In this document: one piece after another, positions 6,370-14,201 of the stretch
Position numbering within the stretch: the stretch's first letter is position 1
How the letters are laid out: each line of letters opens with the position of its first letter
NCBI GenBank assembly: GCA_008017145.1
Contig: SSGY01000092.1
Coordinates: forward strand, 1-14,827
DNA length: 14,827 nucleotides
Source: Neisseriales bacterium
Lineage (GTDB): Bacteria; Pseudomonadota; Gammaproteobacteria; Burkholderiales; UBA11063
Reading direction: 5' to 3'
Notes under the pieces: generated by a model
Told to the model about the DNA's origin: nothing
What the model saw: only the letters and a program-made list of their open reading frames with translations
The model's database searches: none
Translations under genes and position numbers: made by a program

Positions 6370-7870
6370 TGATAGCCTTACCTTGCAAAATAGCTTCGAT
6401 TTCAGTCATTAGCTCATCAATTTGAGCATTATTTTGCTTGATTGTCGCCACCAGCTCCAGCGGAGAAACATGCGCCACGGCTTCGGCTTTATTCGGATTT
6501 TTGGTAGAGATGTCATAATCTTTGATATCGTTGACATTGACAATCCAGCTATTTTCAGTTAATTTGCGCTCCTGCCAACATGCCAAAAACTCCGCAAAAT
6601 GTTCGTTTTGAATCGGTTTATTTTTAGTAAGTTTATACGGTGGGTTTACTTCGTAATAATATATCTCAGAGGTTGAGCCATTGCGATCAAAGAAAATCAC
6701 ATTGGTTTTAACTCCACTATACGGCAAAAATACCCCACTAGGTAATGATACGATAGTATGAACATTGAAGCGTTCCAATAAATCTTTTTTGACCGCTTGA
6801 AATGCATTATTAGTCTGGAATAAAACCCCTTCAGGAATAACCACACCGCAACACCCATTTGCTTTTAGGCTTTTCATCATATGCTGCAAAAATAACAACT
6901 CGGTGGCATTGGCTTGGATCGGGAAATTTTGCTGAATCTGTTCTTTTTCTTTGCCGCCAAAAGGTGGATTAGCCAAGATACAATTATAACGGTCTTTTTC
7001 TTCAAACGAACGGATATCACGGGTTAAAGTATTGGTTTTGGCAATATTCGGCGCTTCGATACCATGCAAAATCATATTCATCACGCCCATCACGTAAGAT
7101 AATGGCGTTTTTTCATTACCAAAAAAAGTATCTTCACGCAAGAATTTGAGCTGGTCGGTTGATAAATCGCGCGGTTTAGTCATTTCATCATCAATATAAC
7201 GGATATGATTATAGGCTTCAATCAAAAAGCCACAGCTACCAGCAGCTGGATCATAAATCGTTTCGCCAATTTGCGGATTAACCACCGTCGTAATCGTTTT
7301 AATCAGTGGGCGCGGAGTATAAAACTCACCGCTATTACCGCCATCGCTGCCCATATCTTTGAGCAATTTCTCATAAATCAGCGATAATTGGAATAAATCG
7401 GCTTGGCTATGAAAATTCATTTCATCAATTAAATCTAGCACCTCGCGGAGAGTATGCCCGTTGGCAATGCGATTATCCAAAAACTCAAAAATAGCGCCGA
7501 TTTTATAACGCACCGATTTAAAATCTTCATTAATCGATTTAAAACCGCGCAAATAATCAAATAGTCCAACTTCATCAGAATTACGGCTGCCGTTGACAAA
7601 CAACAATAAATCATCACCGCTTTGGGCATTAATCTTATCTAATTTGCCGTCTTTTTGCGGACATGCCCAGTTATTCCAGCGATATTTCTCATCAAGGATA
7701 TAGGTGTATTCTTTACCATCCAGCAACGCTTCATCGTGTTTGGCTTCTTCGTAATCATTGAGATATTTTAAAAACAATATCCAGCTAATCTGTTCGGTGT
7801 ACATCATTGCCCCGCTGATGCCATCATCACGGCGGAGTATGTCGGTTATGCGGTTGATCTTATTTTCCAT
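6362..7870 (-). CDS. hsdM: Type I restriction-modification DNA methyltransferase subunit HsdM
   Basis: This 502-aa N6-adenine methyltransferase transfers a methyl group from S-adenosylmethionine to adenine in the site chosen by HsdS, and forms the M2S core of the restriction complex. Residues 1-130 are the HsdM N-terminal helical domain (INRITDILRRDDGISGAMMYTEQISWILFLKYLNDYE). GGNSGEFYTPRPLI (177-190) introduces the SAM-binding domain, with motif I as DPAAGSCGF (207-215) and catalytic motif IV as NPPF (301-304). The C-terminal helices end VATIKQNNAQIDELMTEIEAIL. Length and motifs are normal. It starts 19 bases after the ABC ATPase stop and overlaps hsdS by eight bases. Its GC content is much higher than that of the ATPase gene before it (47% in the sample line 7261-7320, against 17% in 8041-8100). 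Confidence 0.93.
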   Translation of the reverse strand: MENKINRITDILRRDDGISGAMMYTEQISWILFLKYLNDYEEAKHDEALLDGKEYTYILDEKYRWNNWACPQKDGKLDKINAQSGDDLLLFVNGSRNSDEVGLFDYLRGFKSINEDFKSVRYKIGAIFEFLDNRIANGHTLREVLDLIDEMNFHSQADLFQLSLIYEKLLKDMGSDGGNSGEFYTPRPLIKTITTVVNPQIGETIYDPAAGSCGFLIEAYNHIRYIDDEMTKPRDLSTDQLKFLREDTFFGNEKTPLSYVMGVMNMILHGIEAPNIAKTNTLTRDIRSFEEKDRYNCILANPPFGGKEKEQIQQNFPIQANATELLFLQHMMKSLKANGCCGVVIPEGVLFQTNNAFQAVKKDLLERFNVHTIVSLPSGVFLPYSGVKTNVIFFDRNGSTSEIYYYEVNPPYKLTKNKPIQNEHFAEFLACWQERKLTENSWIVNVNDIKDYDISTKNPNKAEAVAHVSPLELVATIKQNNAQIDELMTEIEAILQGKAINE

Positions 7871-7889
7871 CTGATTCCCTGTGATTTTA

Positions 7890-9002
7890 TTAGAGATTTT
7901 TATTCCAAATTTTAGTATAAAGCGTTTCTTTGCTATCTAATTTTATAATTTTTTTATCTTCTAAAATTGTCAGTATATTTGTATATTTCCTGTGTTCATC
8001 TATCGATATAAATACTTGTTTACTAAGCCCATAATAGTATGTTATTATATTTTCAATTACCCTATTATTTATATTTTTAAACAAAATTGAATCATGTATC
8101 AATATAGGTAAATTAGTTAATGCAAAAATAGCTAAATCGAATATTATAAGATATTGATAACTTGCTCCTGTTCCTGTATCATTTGGATTTCCTAATTCAT
8201 ATTTTGACGGTTCTATAATCAAAGTTGCACATAAATGCTCTGGATCAATAATTTTATTTATCTCTAAGCTTTTATTATTTATAATATCTCTTATTTGATT
8301 AATGTTTTTATTTAATTCTTCCTCTAGTTGTTGCTTTAAAATTTTGATATTATCAAGACTCTCCCGCTTAATCTGATGATATTTGTTTACTTCTAATAAG
8401 TCCTTTTGTTTTATCATCAGCTCAGATAATTTCTCAATTATATGTTTAGGTTGTTTAAACCCATTTGCCAAATCTAATATTCTACTATCAACGACAAGAA
8501 TCTCCTGATTCGTAATATCCAATGCATTTTGAACTTTTACTTTACTTTCAGTAACTTCTTTGCGGAGAATTAATTTTATTTTTTTGTGGAACCCTTCTAT
8601 TTCATCAATCATTCTAATATTTGCATTAGGAAAAAATTGTTGTAATTTCTGCAAATCATCAGGGTTCAGATTAAATGATATAGACAAATTTCTCTCAATC
8701 TTTAATAATTTATCTTGATAATTATTTCTAGCTTCGATGAGCTTATACTTTTGACGACGTAAATCCAGCAGCTCACTGTTAATCATATCTTCATAGTTAT
8801 TTATTAAATTTGCAATATTTTCTTTAAAATTTTCTATCTCTTGTGAAATTAACTCTAATTCAACTTTATTTTTGTCATATTGTAATTTTGTTATTTTTTT
8901 GACATAGTTATGATTAAACATTGCATTTAGTAGTTTACTTGAGCTATTAAAGTCTTTAATTTTCTGATTTATCTGAAATAGTAAGTCATATTTATTAAAC
9001 AA
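7890..9002 (-). CDS. ABC-3C ATPase, C-terminal part (coiled coil plus DUF2326), separated by a frameshift
   Basis: This is the larger part of a DUF2326-type ABC ATPase of the ABC three-component class. About residues 40-250 are a long charged coiled coil, as in SMC/Rad50-like ATPases. The C-terminal third holds the other ATPase half: a signature-like NDTGTGASYQYLIIFDLAIF, a Walker B-like LPILIHDSILF, and FISIDE. The nominal start is a TTG at 9002 without a Shine-Dalgarno, so it is unlikely to be a real start. The same frame is open further upstream and reads TTFRSLISTYSRIWGKENYD and KKPLKSHKKD, which is the typical family sequence after the N-terminal lobe. It connects to the N-terminal part at the A7 run at 9153-9159. 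The repaired protein is 536 aa, about the family size. It would act as sensor or gate for the HNH effector. Confidence 0.8.
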   Translation of the reverse strand: MFNKYDLLFQINQKIKDFNSSSKLLNAMFNHNYVKKITKLQYDKNKVELELISQEIENFKENIANLINNYEDMINSELLDLRRQKYKLIEARNNYQDKLLKIERNLSISFNLNPDDLQKLQQFFPNANIRMIDEIEGFHKKIKLILRKEVTESKVKVQNALDITNQEILVVDSRILDLANGFKQPKHIIEKLSELMIKQKDLLEVNKYHQIKRESLDNIKILKQQLEEELNKNINQIRDIINNKSLEINKIIDPEHLCATLIIEPSKYELGNPNDTGTGASYQYLIIFDLAIFALTNLPILIHDSILFKNINNRVIENIITYYYGLSKQVFISIDEHRKYTNILTILEDKKIIKLDSKETLYTKIWNKNL

Positions 9003-9112
9003 TTTTATTAAATTATCAATTCCATTCTGATCCTTATTGTCTTTTTTATGAGACTTTAGTGGTTTCTTAATATCATAATTCTCTTTACCCCATATTCTGG
9101 AATAAGTACTTA

Positions 9113-9499
9113 TTAATGACCTAAATGTTGTGTGGGGGTAATCAATAAAGTATTTTTTTGCAAAAACAGGTTAAAGTTATCTAGGGAATGCTCTTTAACT
9201 TTTCTATATTTATAATCGCAGGCATATACCGACAAAGCATTTTCTGTACCTCTTGCAAAAAAATATTTTATACCTGAAAATTCAAAACAAAAATAAAACT
9301 CATGATTACCTAATTCCTTAATTACATCTTTACTATGAGATAAATACTCCTTGCCACCAAAGACAAAATCTATAATAAGCAATAAATTCGATTTGCCTAT
9401 CGAATTGCTCGCTATTTCACAACCAATTACAACATTTAATCCCTGATGAAAAGCAATTGTTTTATTTCTAAATACCTCACCTTTTATTTCTATTAACAT
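9113..9499 (-). CDS. ABC-3C ATPase, N-terminal part (Walker A lobe), frameshifted
   Basis: This is the N-terminal lobe of the DUF2326-type ABC ATPase. It contains FHQGLNVVIGCEIASNSIGKSNLLLIIDFVFGG, where NSIGKSN is the Walker A/P-loop in the form seen in this family. I choose ATG 9499 over ATG 9514, since GAGGAA lies about seven bases before it and MLIEIKGEVF is the typical family opening. Translation overlaps the middle-component gene by 23 bases. The lobe runs to LDNFNLFLQK and then ends in NTLLITPTQHLGH. One extra A in the run at 9153-9159, or a -1 shift there, gives LQKKYFIDYPHTTFRSL and joins the C-terminal part. As it stands the product has Walker A but lacks the signature and Walker B, so it should not be an active ATPase alone. 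Confidence 0.8.
   Translation of the reverse strand: MLIEIKGEVFRNKTIAFHQGLNVVIGCEIASNSIGKSNLLLIIDFVFGGKEYLSHSKDVIKELGNHEFYFCFEFSGIKYFFARGTENALSVYACDYKYRKVKEHSLDNFNLFLQKNTLLITPTQHLGH
9153..9159 (-). other. A7 run and canonical -1 slippery heptamer in the ABC ATPase gene
   Basis: On the minus strand the zero-frame codons are CAA AAA AAT ACT, so the heptamer A AAA AAT fits the X XXY YYZ rule for ribosomal -1 frameshifting. A -1 shift or one inserted A joins the two ATPase frames. A C5 run lies about 15 bases downstream (9133-9137), but a shift there would give a poorer family match (no KKY.ID segment), so the A7 run is the likelier site. I did not find an obvious strong stem-loop immediately downstream. 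Confidence 0.65.
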
Positions 9500-9707
9500 A
9501 TTGCACTTCCTCATTAATTAGACTAATTAGTTCTAAGGCAAATAATAATTCCAGTGCATTGATAAATTCAACTATGTCATCAAACTCACTAGATAAATTA
9601 TTGTATAAATCGCGTACACTGCAATTAACACTAAGATTACTGATTATTATTGCCATCTTATTTAAAATTGAATTTTGATAATTTGTAAATTTACTTGGAA
9701 ATAACAC
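9477..9707 (-). CDS. ABC-3C middle component, small protein
   Basis: This is a small alpha-helical protein of 76 aa placed between the HNH effector and the ABC ATPase, the position and size of the ABC three-component middle component. I choose GTG 9707 as the start: GAGG lies six bases upstream and the protein then begins with LFPSKF, matching the family's characteristic LFPSKH-like opening. In-frame TTG 9731 or GTG 9719 would add 8 or 4 residues. The rest (SILNKMAIIISNLS, VRDLYNNLSSEFDDIVEFINALELLFALELISLINEEVQYV) fits the short helical fold with a C-terminal hairpin. It overlaps the end of the HNH gene and the start of the ATPase gene, so the three are tightly coupled. The role is to link ATPase and effector, by analogy with the described class. 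Confidence 0.72.
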   Translation of the reverse strand: MLFPSKFTNYQNSILNKMAIIISNLSVNCSVRDLYNNLSSEFDDIVEFINALELLFALELISLINEEVQYVNRNKR

Positions 9708-10449
9708 GAAATACCTCACAATTTTGCACAAAGAAAGATATTATGATTGATGATGCGTCTACTGACACTTTAGTTTTAGAATGTAGCCAATCAACCATGT
9801 AGCCATATATAAGTTCTTGATCTTGGGTTTTTTCACATAATTTCAAATAAAACAATTTCACTTGTATTGCTATTTGTTCAGATTTTGTGGTACTCAATCG
9901 GTTAAATTCATGTTTTATAATGTTATAGTATTCACTAACATGATATTTAATTTTTCTTTTTGTTAAAGCTCTGAGCGTAGAGTCTATTTTTTTGTCAATC
10001 ATGGCTGGGTCATATTCAAATTCAACCACTGCAAGACTACACTGATCATTTGACAAGATATCTAAAATTTGCTTAATATCATTTTCGATCTGATGACTAT
10101 AATAGTCTATCTTTATTTGTTGATCTTGAATTAATTGACGCTTTATCTCTAATAATTCATTATATTCTTCTGTAGATCTAGGTTTATCAAACTTCAGATG
10201 ACACTCTGGACACAAACAAATTACATTATCTATATGATCAGCATCGTCATTTATTCGTTCAAGAGGCATAAAGAGCTCCAACTCTTGTTTAGTAGGACTA
10301 TGCGGGTAAATATGTGCAATATTGATATTTTTATAGATTTTACCATTTTTATTATACATCAATGACTTTCCGCATAAAGGGCACATGCCATCAACTTCGT
10401 TAAAAAGGGACATTTTCTCACTCTCACTCCAGGGTTTCCTCTGACTCAT
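9691..10449 (-). CDS. HNH nuclease, ABC-3C effector component
   Basis: This 252-aa protein has an N-terminal zinc-braced HNH domain: CPLCG (23-27), the catalytic-type AHIYPH (45-50), then an asparagine in DHIDNVICLC (N75) and CPECHLKFD (80-88). The four cysteines form two CxxC knuckles, and H46 together with N75 and H84 match the H-N-H pattern. HNH domains cut DNA (or RNA) with a single metal. The remaining 160 residues are helical, begin with a coiled-coil-like LLEIKRQLIQDQQIKIDYY, and end in FFVQNCEVFRVIS. I read them as the C-terminal region that couples ABC-3C effectors to their partners. The gene starts at ATG 10449, overlapping the hsdR TGA as ATGA, so it is translated with hsdR. It is far more AT-rich than hsdR (17% GC in the sample line 9901-9960). 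Confidence 0.82.
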   Translation of the reverse strand: MSQRKPWSESEKMSLFNEVDGMCPLCGKSLMYNKNGKIYKNINIAHIYPHSPTKQELELFMPLERINDDADHIDNVICLCPECHLKFDKPRSTEEYNELLEIKRQLIQDQQIKIDYYSHQIENDIKQILDILSNDQCSLAVVEFEYDPAMIDKKIDSTLRALTKRKIKYHVSEYYNIIKHEFNRLSTTKSEQIAIQVKLFYLKLCEKTQDQELIYGYMVDWLHSKTKVSVDASSIIISFFVQNCEVFRVISK

Positions 10450-12854
10450 CTATATATCTCCCGTTGTAACTCAAAATACTCTTTTTGCAATTGTGGAATC
10501 CCACCAAAATTCACTGCCACATCACGGACAGTGCCAAGCCCGCTAAGATTGATCAGTGTACTGAGCTTATCATCTGCAAGCTCGGTAAAGCCATCAGATT
10601 CATAGCGACCTAGGATAAAGCGAATTAATTGCTGAGCGGTTGGGTTGGCATGATTTCTGACAAATTCAGATTGTCCAGCATTTTCAGCCCGTTGGTGGCG
10701 AGTTTTAATTTCCAGATTAAACGACAAATGCGCCAAAAGGTCGTAAATATCGCTATTTTCAGCATCAAAAACCTGTTTTAAATCATTGAGCTGCGTTTCA
10801 TCAATATTACGGCTACGAAGTTGCTCGAGTAAATTTTTACGGTTCAGCGGATTACTCCAGATTTCACGCAGTCCATCGCCATCTTGATAATATTCTCCCA
10901 AAATATCAATCAATAATTCCAGATAGTCTTTGGTTGAAAGCGGTCTGCCATCTTCACCGACATAGGAAGTTTCAATATTGATTACCTTGAGTTTCTTATT
11001 CTTTATCTCAATGGTAACCTTGGGCTTTGGCTCAAAGATTGGTGGCTCTTCTACACTACCGCCATCGTCAGTATTAACATCGGTTTGATTCTCTGGCGTG
11101 TCGATAGGCGGATTATCCTCTGGTTGATCGACTTCAACAGGATCATCAATCTCAACTGGCGCAACGGTAGTCGTAGTTGTGGTATCGACAGGTTCACCAT
11201 CCCAGCGATCATCATAAAACAATTTAGTCGCACCGACAAAATCAATAATCGTGAAAAAATCTTTGCCTTCAAACACTCGCGTGCCACGCCCGATAATCTG
11301 TTTAAATTCAGTCATTGATCTAATCGGTGCAGTCAGGACAATATTGCGCACATTGCGTGCATCAACGCCCGTAGTCAGCATTTTAGACGAGGTTAAAATC
11401 ACTGGCATATCGCGATCGTTATCCTGAAATAACTCCAGCAAATCTTTGCCAATTTCACCCTCATCTGAGGTAATCCGCACGCAATAATTATTATCTTTAA
11501 TGATTTTAAATTTATCAATCGCAATCCGCATATCCAAGGCGTGTTGTTGGTTGACGCAAAAGATAATTGTTTTATCCATCGGACTGATATTCTTGAGGAT
11601 AGTTTTGGCGATTAGCTCGGTACGCTTGGGAATAATTACTTCACGTTCAAACTGTTCTAACTTGACGATTTGACTCGGTAAATCACCCTCAATAATATCA
11701 TCAGGATCAAATTGATACTCATCGATATTAGTCTGGATTTTTTTGACTTTATAGGGAGTTAAAAATCCATCATTAATCCCGTCTTTGAGCGAGTATTCAT
11801 AAACTGGCATGCCAAAATACTCGTAAGTATCGCCATTATCATCGCGTTTCGGGGTGGCGGTTAATCCCAGATGCACCGCTGAACCAAAATAATTGAGAAT
11901 GTCGCGCCAACTACTTTGGTCGTTCGCACTCCCACGATAACATTCGTCAATAATTATCAAATCAAAGAAATTCGCCGGATACTGTTTATAGTAGGCTGTA
12001 ATATCCGCCTCTTCATCTTCGCTGGCAATATCTCTTAGGCGGTTTTTATTTTCTGCCACCGCTTGGTAAATCGCAAAAAACACATTAGCATTGGTCGGAA
12101 CTTTACCAAGATGACTTCTGATTTCTTTACCATTAAGGCGGATAATATCTTTTTCTATTGGATTAAAGGTATTAAATGCTTGATCTGCTAAAATATTACG
12201 GTCAGCTAAAAATAGTATTCTTGGACGACGACTGGTACCGTCGCGATTCCACTGGGCTTGGAATAAGCGATAAACAATTTGAAAGGCAATATAGGTTTTG
12301 CCAGTACCAGTTGCCAGAGTTAGCAAAACACGGTCTTTATTATCGGCAATTGCTTCGATAGTTTTCTGTACCGCAATTTGTTGATAAAAGCGTGGCTTCA
12401 TCGTTCCCTCGATGTGGAACGGATAGGTAATAATTTTTTCAGTTTGTGGGGCTACATTGCCAAATTTACGCGCAAATAATTCCGCTGGTGCTGGATAATC
12501 TTCAATAAACTGGCCTGAGCCTGTTAGTAGCGAATGTTCATAAACCTTATGTCCATTGGTTGCATAGACAAAATCAACCTTGAGTTTTTCAGCGTAGCCA
12601 ATTGCTTGTTGCAAGCCTTCCAGTGGGTCTTTATCTTCGGCTTTGGCTTCGACAATTCCCAGATTAACATTTTTATAGCTTAACAGATAATCAACCGCGT
12701 ATCTTTTGCCGCGCTTATTCCCGGGTAGTTTTCTGCCATCGGTAAAGTAATATTTAAACCCATGCTCACGGGTGAGGTGTAATTCTGTCCAGCCGGACTC
12801 TTTTAATTTTGGTGTGATTAATTTTGCTTTAGTATCTGCTTCGCTATAAGCCAT
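10446..12854 (-). CDS. hsdR: Type I restriction enzyme endonuclease/translocase subunit HsdR
   Basis: HsdR cuts unmodified DNA after ATP-driven translocation. The 802-aa protein resembles the EcoEI-type HsdR family. Near the N-terminus a PD-(D/E)xK nuclease site is visible as AVDYLL...GIVEAKAE (about D55 and E69-x-K71). The SF2 helicase motor follows: Walker A ATGTGKT (about 181-187), motif II IIIDECYRG, motif III LGLTATPKRDD, and motif VI IIGRGTRVFEGKDF. An acidic Pro/Thr-rich linker (six threonines, then VEIDDPVEVDQPEDNPP) leads to the C-terminal EcoEI_R-like domain (YLELLIDILGEYYQDGDGLREIW). Motif II reads DECY rather than the more usual DECH. I choose ATG 12854, five bases after AAAGGG, over the upstream GTG 12860, which would touch the Shine-Dalgarno. 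An A7 run at 11738-11744 is in frame. It is the first gene of the operon. Confidence 0.93.
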   Translation of the reverse strand: MAYSEADTKAKLITPKLKESGWTELHLTREHGFKYYFTDGRKLPGNKRGKRYAVDYLLSYKNVNLGIVEAKAEDKDPLEGLQQAIGYAEKLKVDFVYATNGHKVYEHSLLTGSGQFIEDYPAPAELFARKFGNVAPQTEKIITYPFHIEGTMKPRFYQQIAVQKTIEAIADNKDRVLLTLATGTGKTYIAFQIVYRLFQAQWNRDGTSRRPRILFLADRNILADQAFNTFNPIEKDIIRLNGKEIRSHLGKVPTNANVFFAIYQAVAENKNRLRDIASEDEEADITAYYKQYPANFFDLIIIDECYRGSANDQSSWRDILNYFGSAVHLGLTATPKRDDNGDTYEYFGMPVYEYSLKDGINDGFLTPYKVKKIQTNIDEYQFDPDDIIEGDLPSQIVKLEQFEREVIIPKRTELIAKTILKNISPMDKTIIFCVNQQHALDMRIAIDKFKIIKDNNYCVRITSDEGEIGKDLLELFQDNDRDMPVILTSSKMLTTGVDARNVRNIVLTAPIRSMTEFKQIIGRGTRVFEGKDFFTIIDFVGATKLFYDDRWDGEPVDTTTTTTVAPVEIDDPVEVDQPEDNPPIDTPENQTDVNTDDGGSVEEPPIFEPKPKVTIEIKNKKLKVINIETSYVGEDGRPLSTKDYLELLIDILGEYYQDGDGLREIWSNPLNRKNLLEQLRSRNIDETQLNDLKQVFDAENSDIYDLLAHLSFNLEIKTRHQRAENAGQSEFVRNHANPTAQQLIRFILGRYESDGFTELADDKLSTLINLSGLGTVRDVAVNFGGIPQLQKEYFELQREIYR

Positions 12855-12860
12855 GCCCAC

Positions 12861-13104
12861 CCTTTAACTAAACTATATTTTTGCAACAATAATTGGAGCA
12901 ATATTTTAACACATCACCCCTTATAACCACATGGGGATTGATGCTGCAACTGCTTAATATTACTGGATTTTTCACAAAATTTGATTAAGGTTATGCTATT
13001 TGGGCAGATTGGGCTATCTGAACCCATAAAAAAGATAAAATTTTCAAATTTTAATATGCTATACAATAACGGTCAGTGGATTTTTTGATAACAAAATAAT
13101 TAAG
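12861..13104. promoter_or_regulatory. Divergent promoter region between hsdR and the beta-propeller gene
   Basis: Leftward, a possible hsdR promoter has -35 TTGCTC (12896-12901) and -10 TATAGT (12872-12877) with an 18-base spacer. It would leave an extremely short leader before ATG 12854, so a promoter further upstream is also possible. Rightward, TGCTAT at about 12994-12999 precedes the repeated leader element, and a second extended -10-like TGCTATACA follows near 13058-13066. An imperfect repeat, ATCACCCC...GGGGATTGAT, lies at about 12913-12942 and could be an operator. Confidence 0.4.
13003..13031 (+). repeat. Leader-element repeat, copy 1 (upstream of the beta-propeller gene)
   Basis: The sequence GGCAGATTGGGCTATCTG followed by AACCCATAAAA recurs at 14313-14341 with a single difference (T for C) over 29 bases. 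It starts a few bases downstream of a TATGCTAT -10-like sequence, so it would form the 5' end of the transcript of the beta-propeller gene, about 80 bases ahead of its start codon. Confidence 0.65.
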
Positions 13105-13113
13105 GTGATCGTT

Positions 13114-14178
13114 ATGAACAAAATTATTTTATTTTTGTTGACAGTTTCATTTTCTGTTTTTGCACTAGGTGAAGATTTGAAAGATAATGCTTCTGCTAGT
13201 CAAAAACAAAATCAAGTAATTAATGTGGCTTCTTTTAAAGGTGTACAGGTAACAGGTATAACCGTTACCAAAGATGGGCGAATTTTTGCCAATGCTCCGC
13301 GCTGGCGCAAAGGTGTACCATTTTCTGTGGTAGAAATAATGCCAGATAAAACAATCAAAGCTTATCCAAATGAATCAATGAATAATTGGGAAATTGGTGA
13401 TAGCATAAGTAATAAATTTATTAGTGTCCAGTCTGTTGTTGCACATGGTAATTATTTATATATCCTTGATACTGCCAATCCAATGTTTAAGGGATTAATT
13501 GCGGAACCTAGGCTTTATGTCTATGATTTAAATAGTAATAAACTATCGAAAACCTACACTTTCCCACAGAATGTGGTGAAGAAGAATTCTTATACAAATG
13601 ATTTAAGGGTTGATGATAAGAAAAATAAAATTTATTTTACCGACTCTGGCGCAGCTGGTTTAATAATACTAGATCCAAAAACCGGACAATTTACGCGAGT
13701 TTTAGATAATCATCCATATACCAAAGCAGAATTTGATCATTTAACTATTAATGGTAAAAAATGGACAAATACCGTAAATGCGGATGGCATTGCACTTGAT
13801 AGCAAAAATGACATCTTATATATCCATGCCCTGACAAGCTATACACTCTATGGTATCAAAACAAATGATTTATTAAATCCCAATGCATTAAAAGATGCTA
13901 AACCATTTGTTATGAAGACAAGCGCTCCTGATGGAATGATTATTGATGATAATGGCAATCTCTATTTTGGTGATTTGGAACATAATAACATTTCATATCT
14001 TACGCCAGATAGAAAAGAAATAAAAATGCTCATTAATGGTGATAATGTAAAATGGCCCGATACTTTTAGCATCTACAATGGGTATCTCTATTTTAGTAAC
14101 TCACGGATTAGTGAAACAAGCGGAGATATTAGCAATCTAGTCTTTATGATTAACAAAGTTAAACTACCAACTAAGTAA
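13114..14178 (+). CDS. Secreted MRJP/Yellow-family beta-propeller protein
   Basis: This 354-aa protein belongs to the major royal jelly protein/Yellow family, related to bacterial L-dopachrome tautomerase-like and SMP-30/gluconolactonase-type propellers. The first 19 residues (MNKIILFLLTVSFSVFALG) are a Sec signal peptide, with no lipobox cysteine, so it should be a soluble periplasmic or exported protein. Family landmarks follow in order: ANAPRWRKGVPFSVVEI, NDLRVDDKKNKIYFTDSG, GLIILDPKTGQFTRVLDNHP, NADGIALD with LYIHALTSYTLYGI, and APDGMIIDDNGNLYFGDLEHNNI. Substrate and reaction are unknown for most bacterial members. I choose ATG 13114, seven bases after AAGG, over GTG 13105, because it puts lysine directly before the hydrophobic core. 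It is transcribed away from the restriction operon and looks unrelated to defence. Confidence 0.88.
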   Translation: MNKIILFLLTVSFSVFALGEDLKDNASASQKQNQVINVASFKGVQVTGITVTKDGRIFANAPRWRKGVPFSVVEIMPDKTIKAYPNESMNNWEIGDSISNKFISVQSVVAHGNYLYILDTANPMFKGLIAEPRLYVYDLNSNKLSKTYTFPQNVVKKNSYTNDLRVDDKKNKIYFTDSGAAGLIILDPKTGQFTRVLDNHPYTKAEFDHLTINGKKWTNTVNADGIALDSKNDILYIHALTSYTLYGIKTNDLLNPNALKDAKPFVMKTSAPDGMIIDDNGNLYFGDLEHNNISYLTPDRKEIKMLINGDNVKWPDTFSIYNGYLYFSNSRISETSGDISNLVFMINKVKLPTK

Positions 14179-14201
14179 TTTGAAGTCATAGATAGCTAAA
14201 A

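Noticed and set aside
7205..7629. Short frames on both strands within hsdM
   Set aside because: They overlap the conserved methyltransferase coding region in other frames and have no start signals.
9133..9137. C5 run as the site of the ATPase frameshift
   Set aside because: A switch here would leave LLIT-type residues where the family has a KKY-type segment; switching at the A7 run gives a better match.
11160..11200. Run of six threonines in HsdR considered as a slippage repeat
   Set aside because: The threonine codons are mixed (ACC, ACA, ACT, ACG), so the DNA is not a simple repeat and the frame is intact.
11051..11318. Short frames on both strands over the hsdR linker region
   Set aside because: Shadow frames of the hsdR acidic Pro/Thr linker; no independent evidence of coding.
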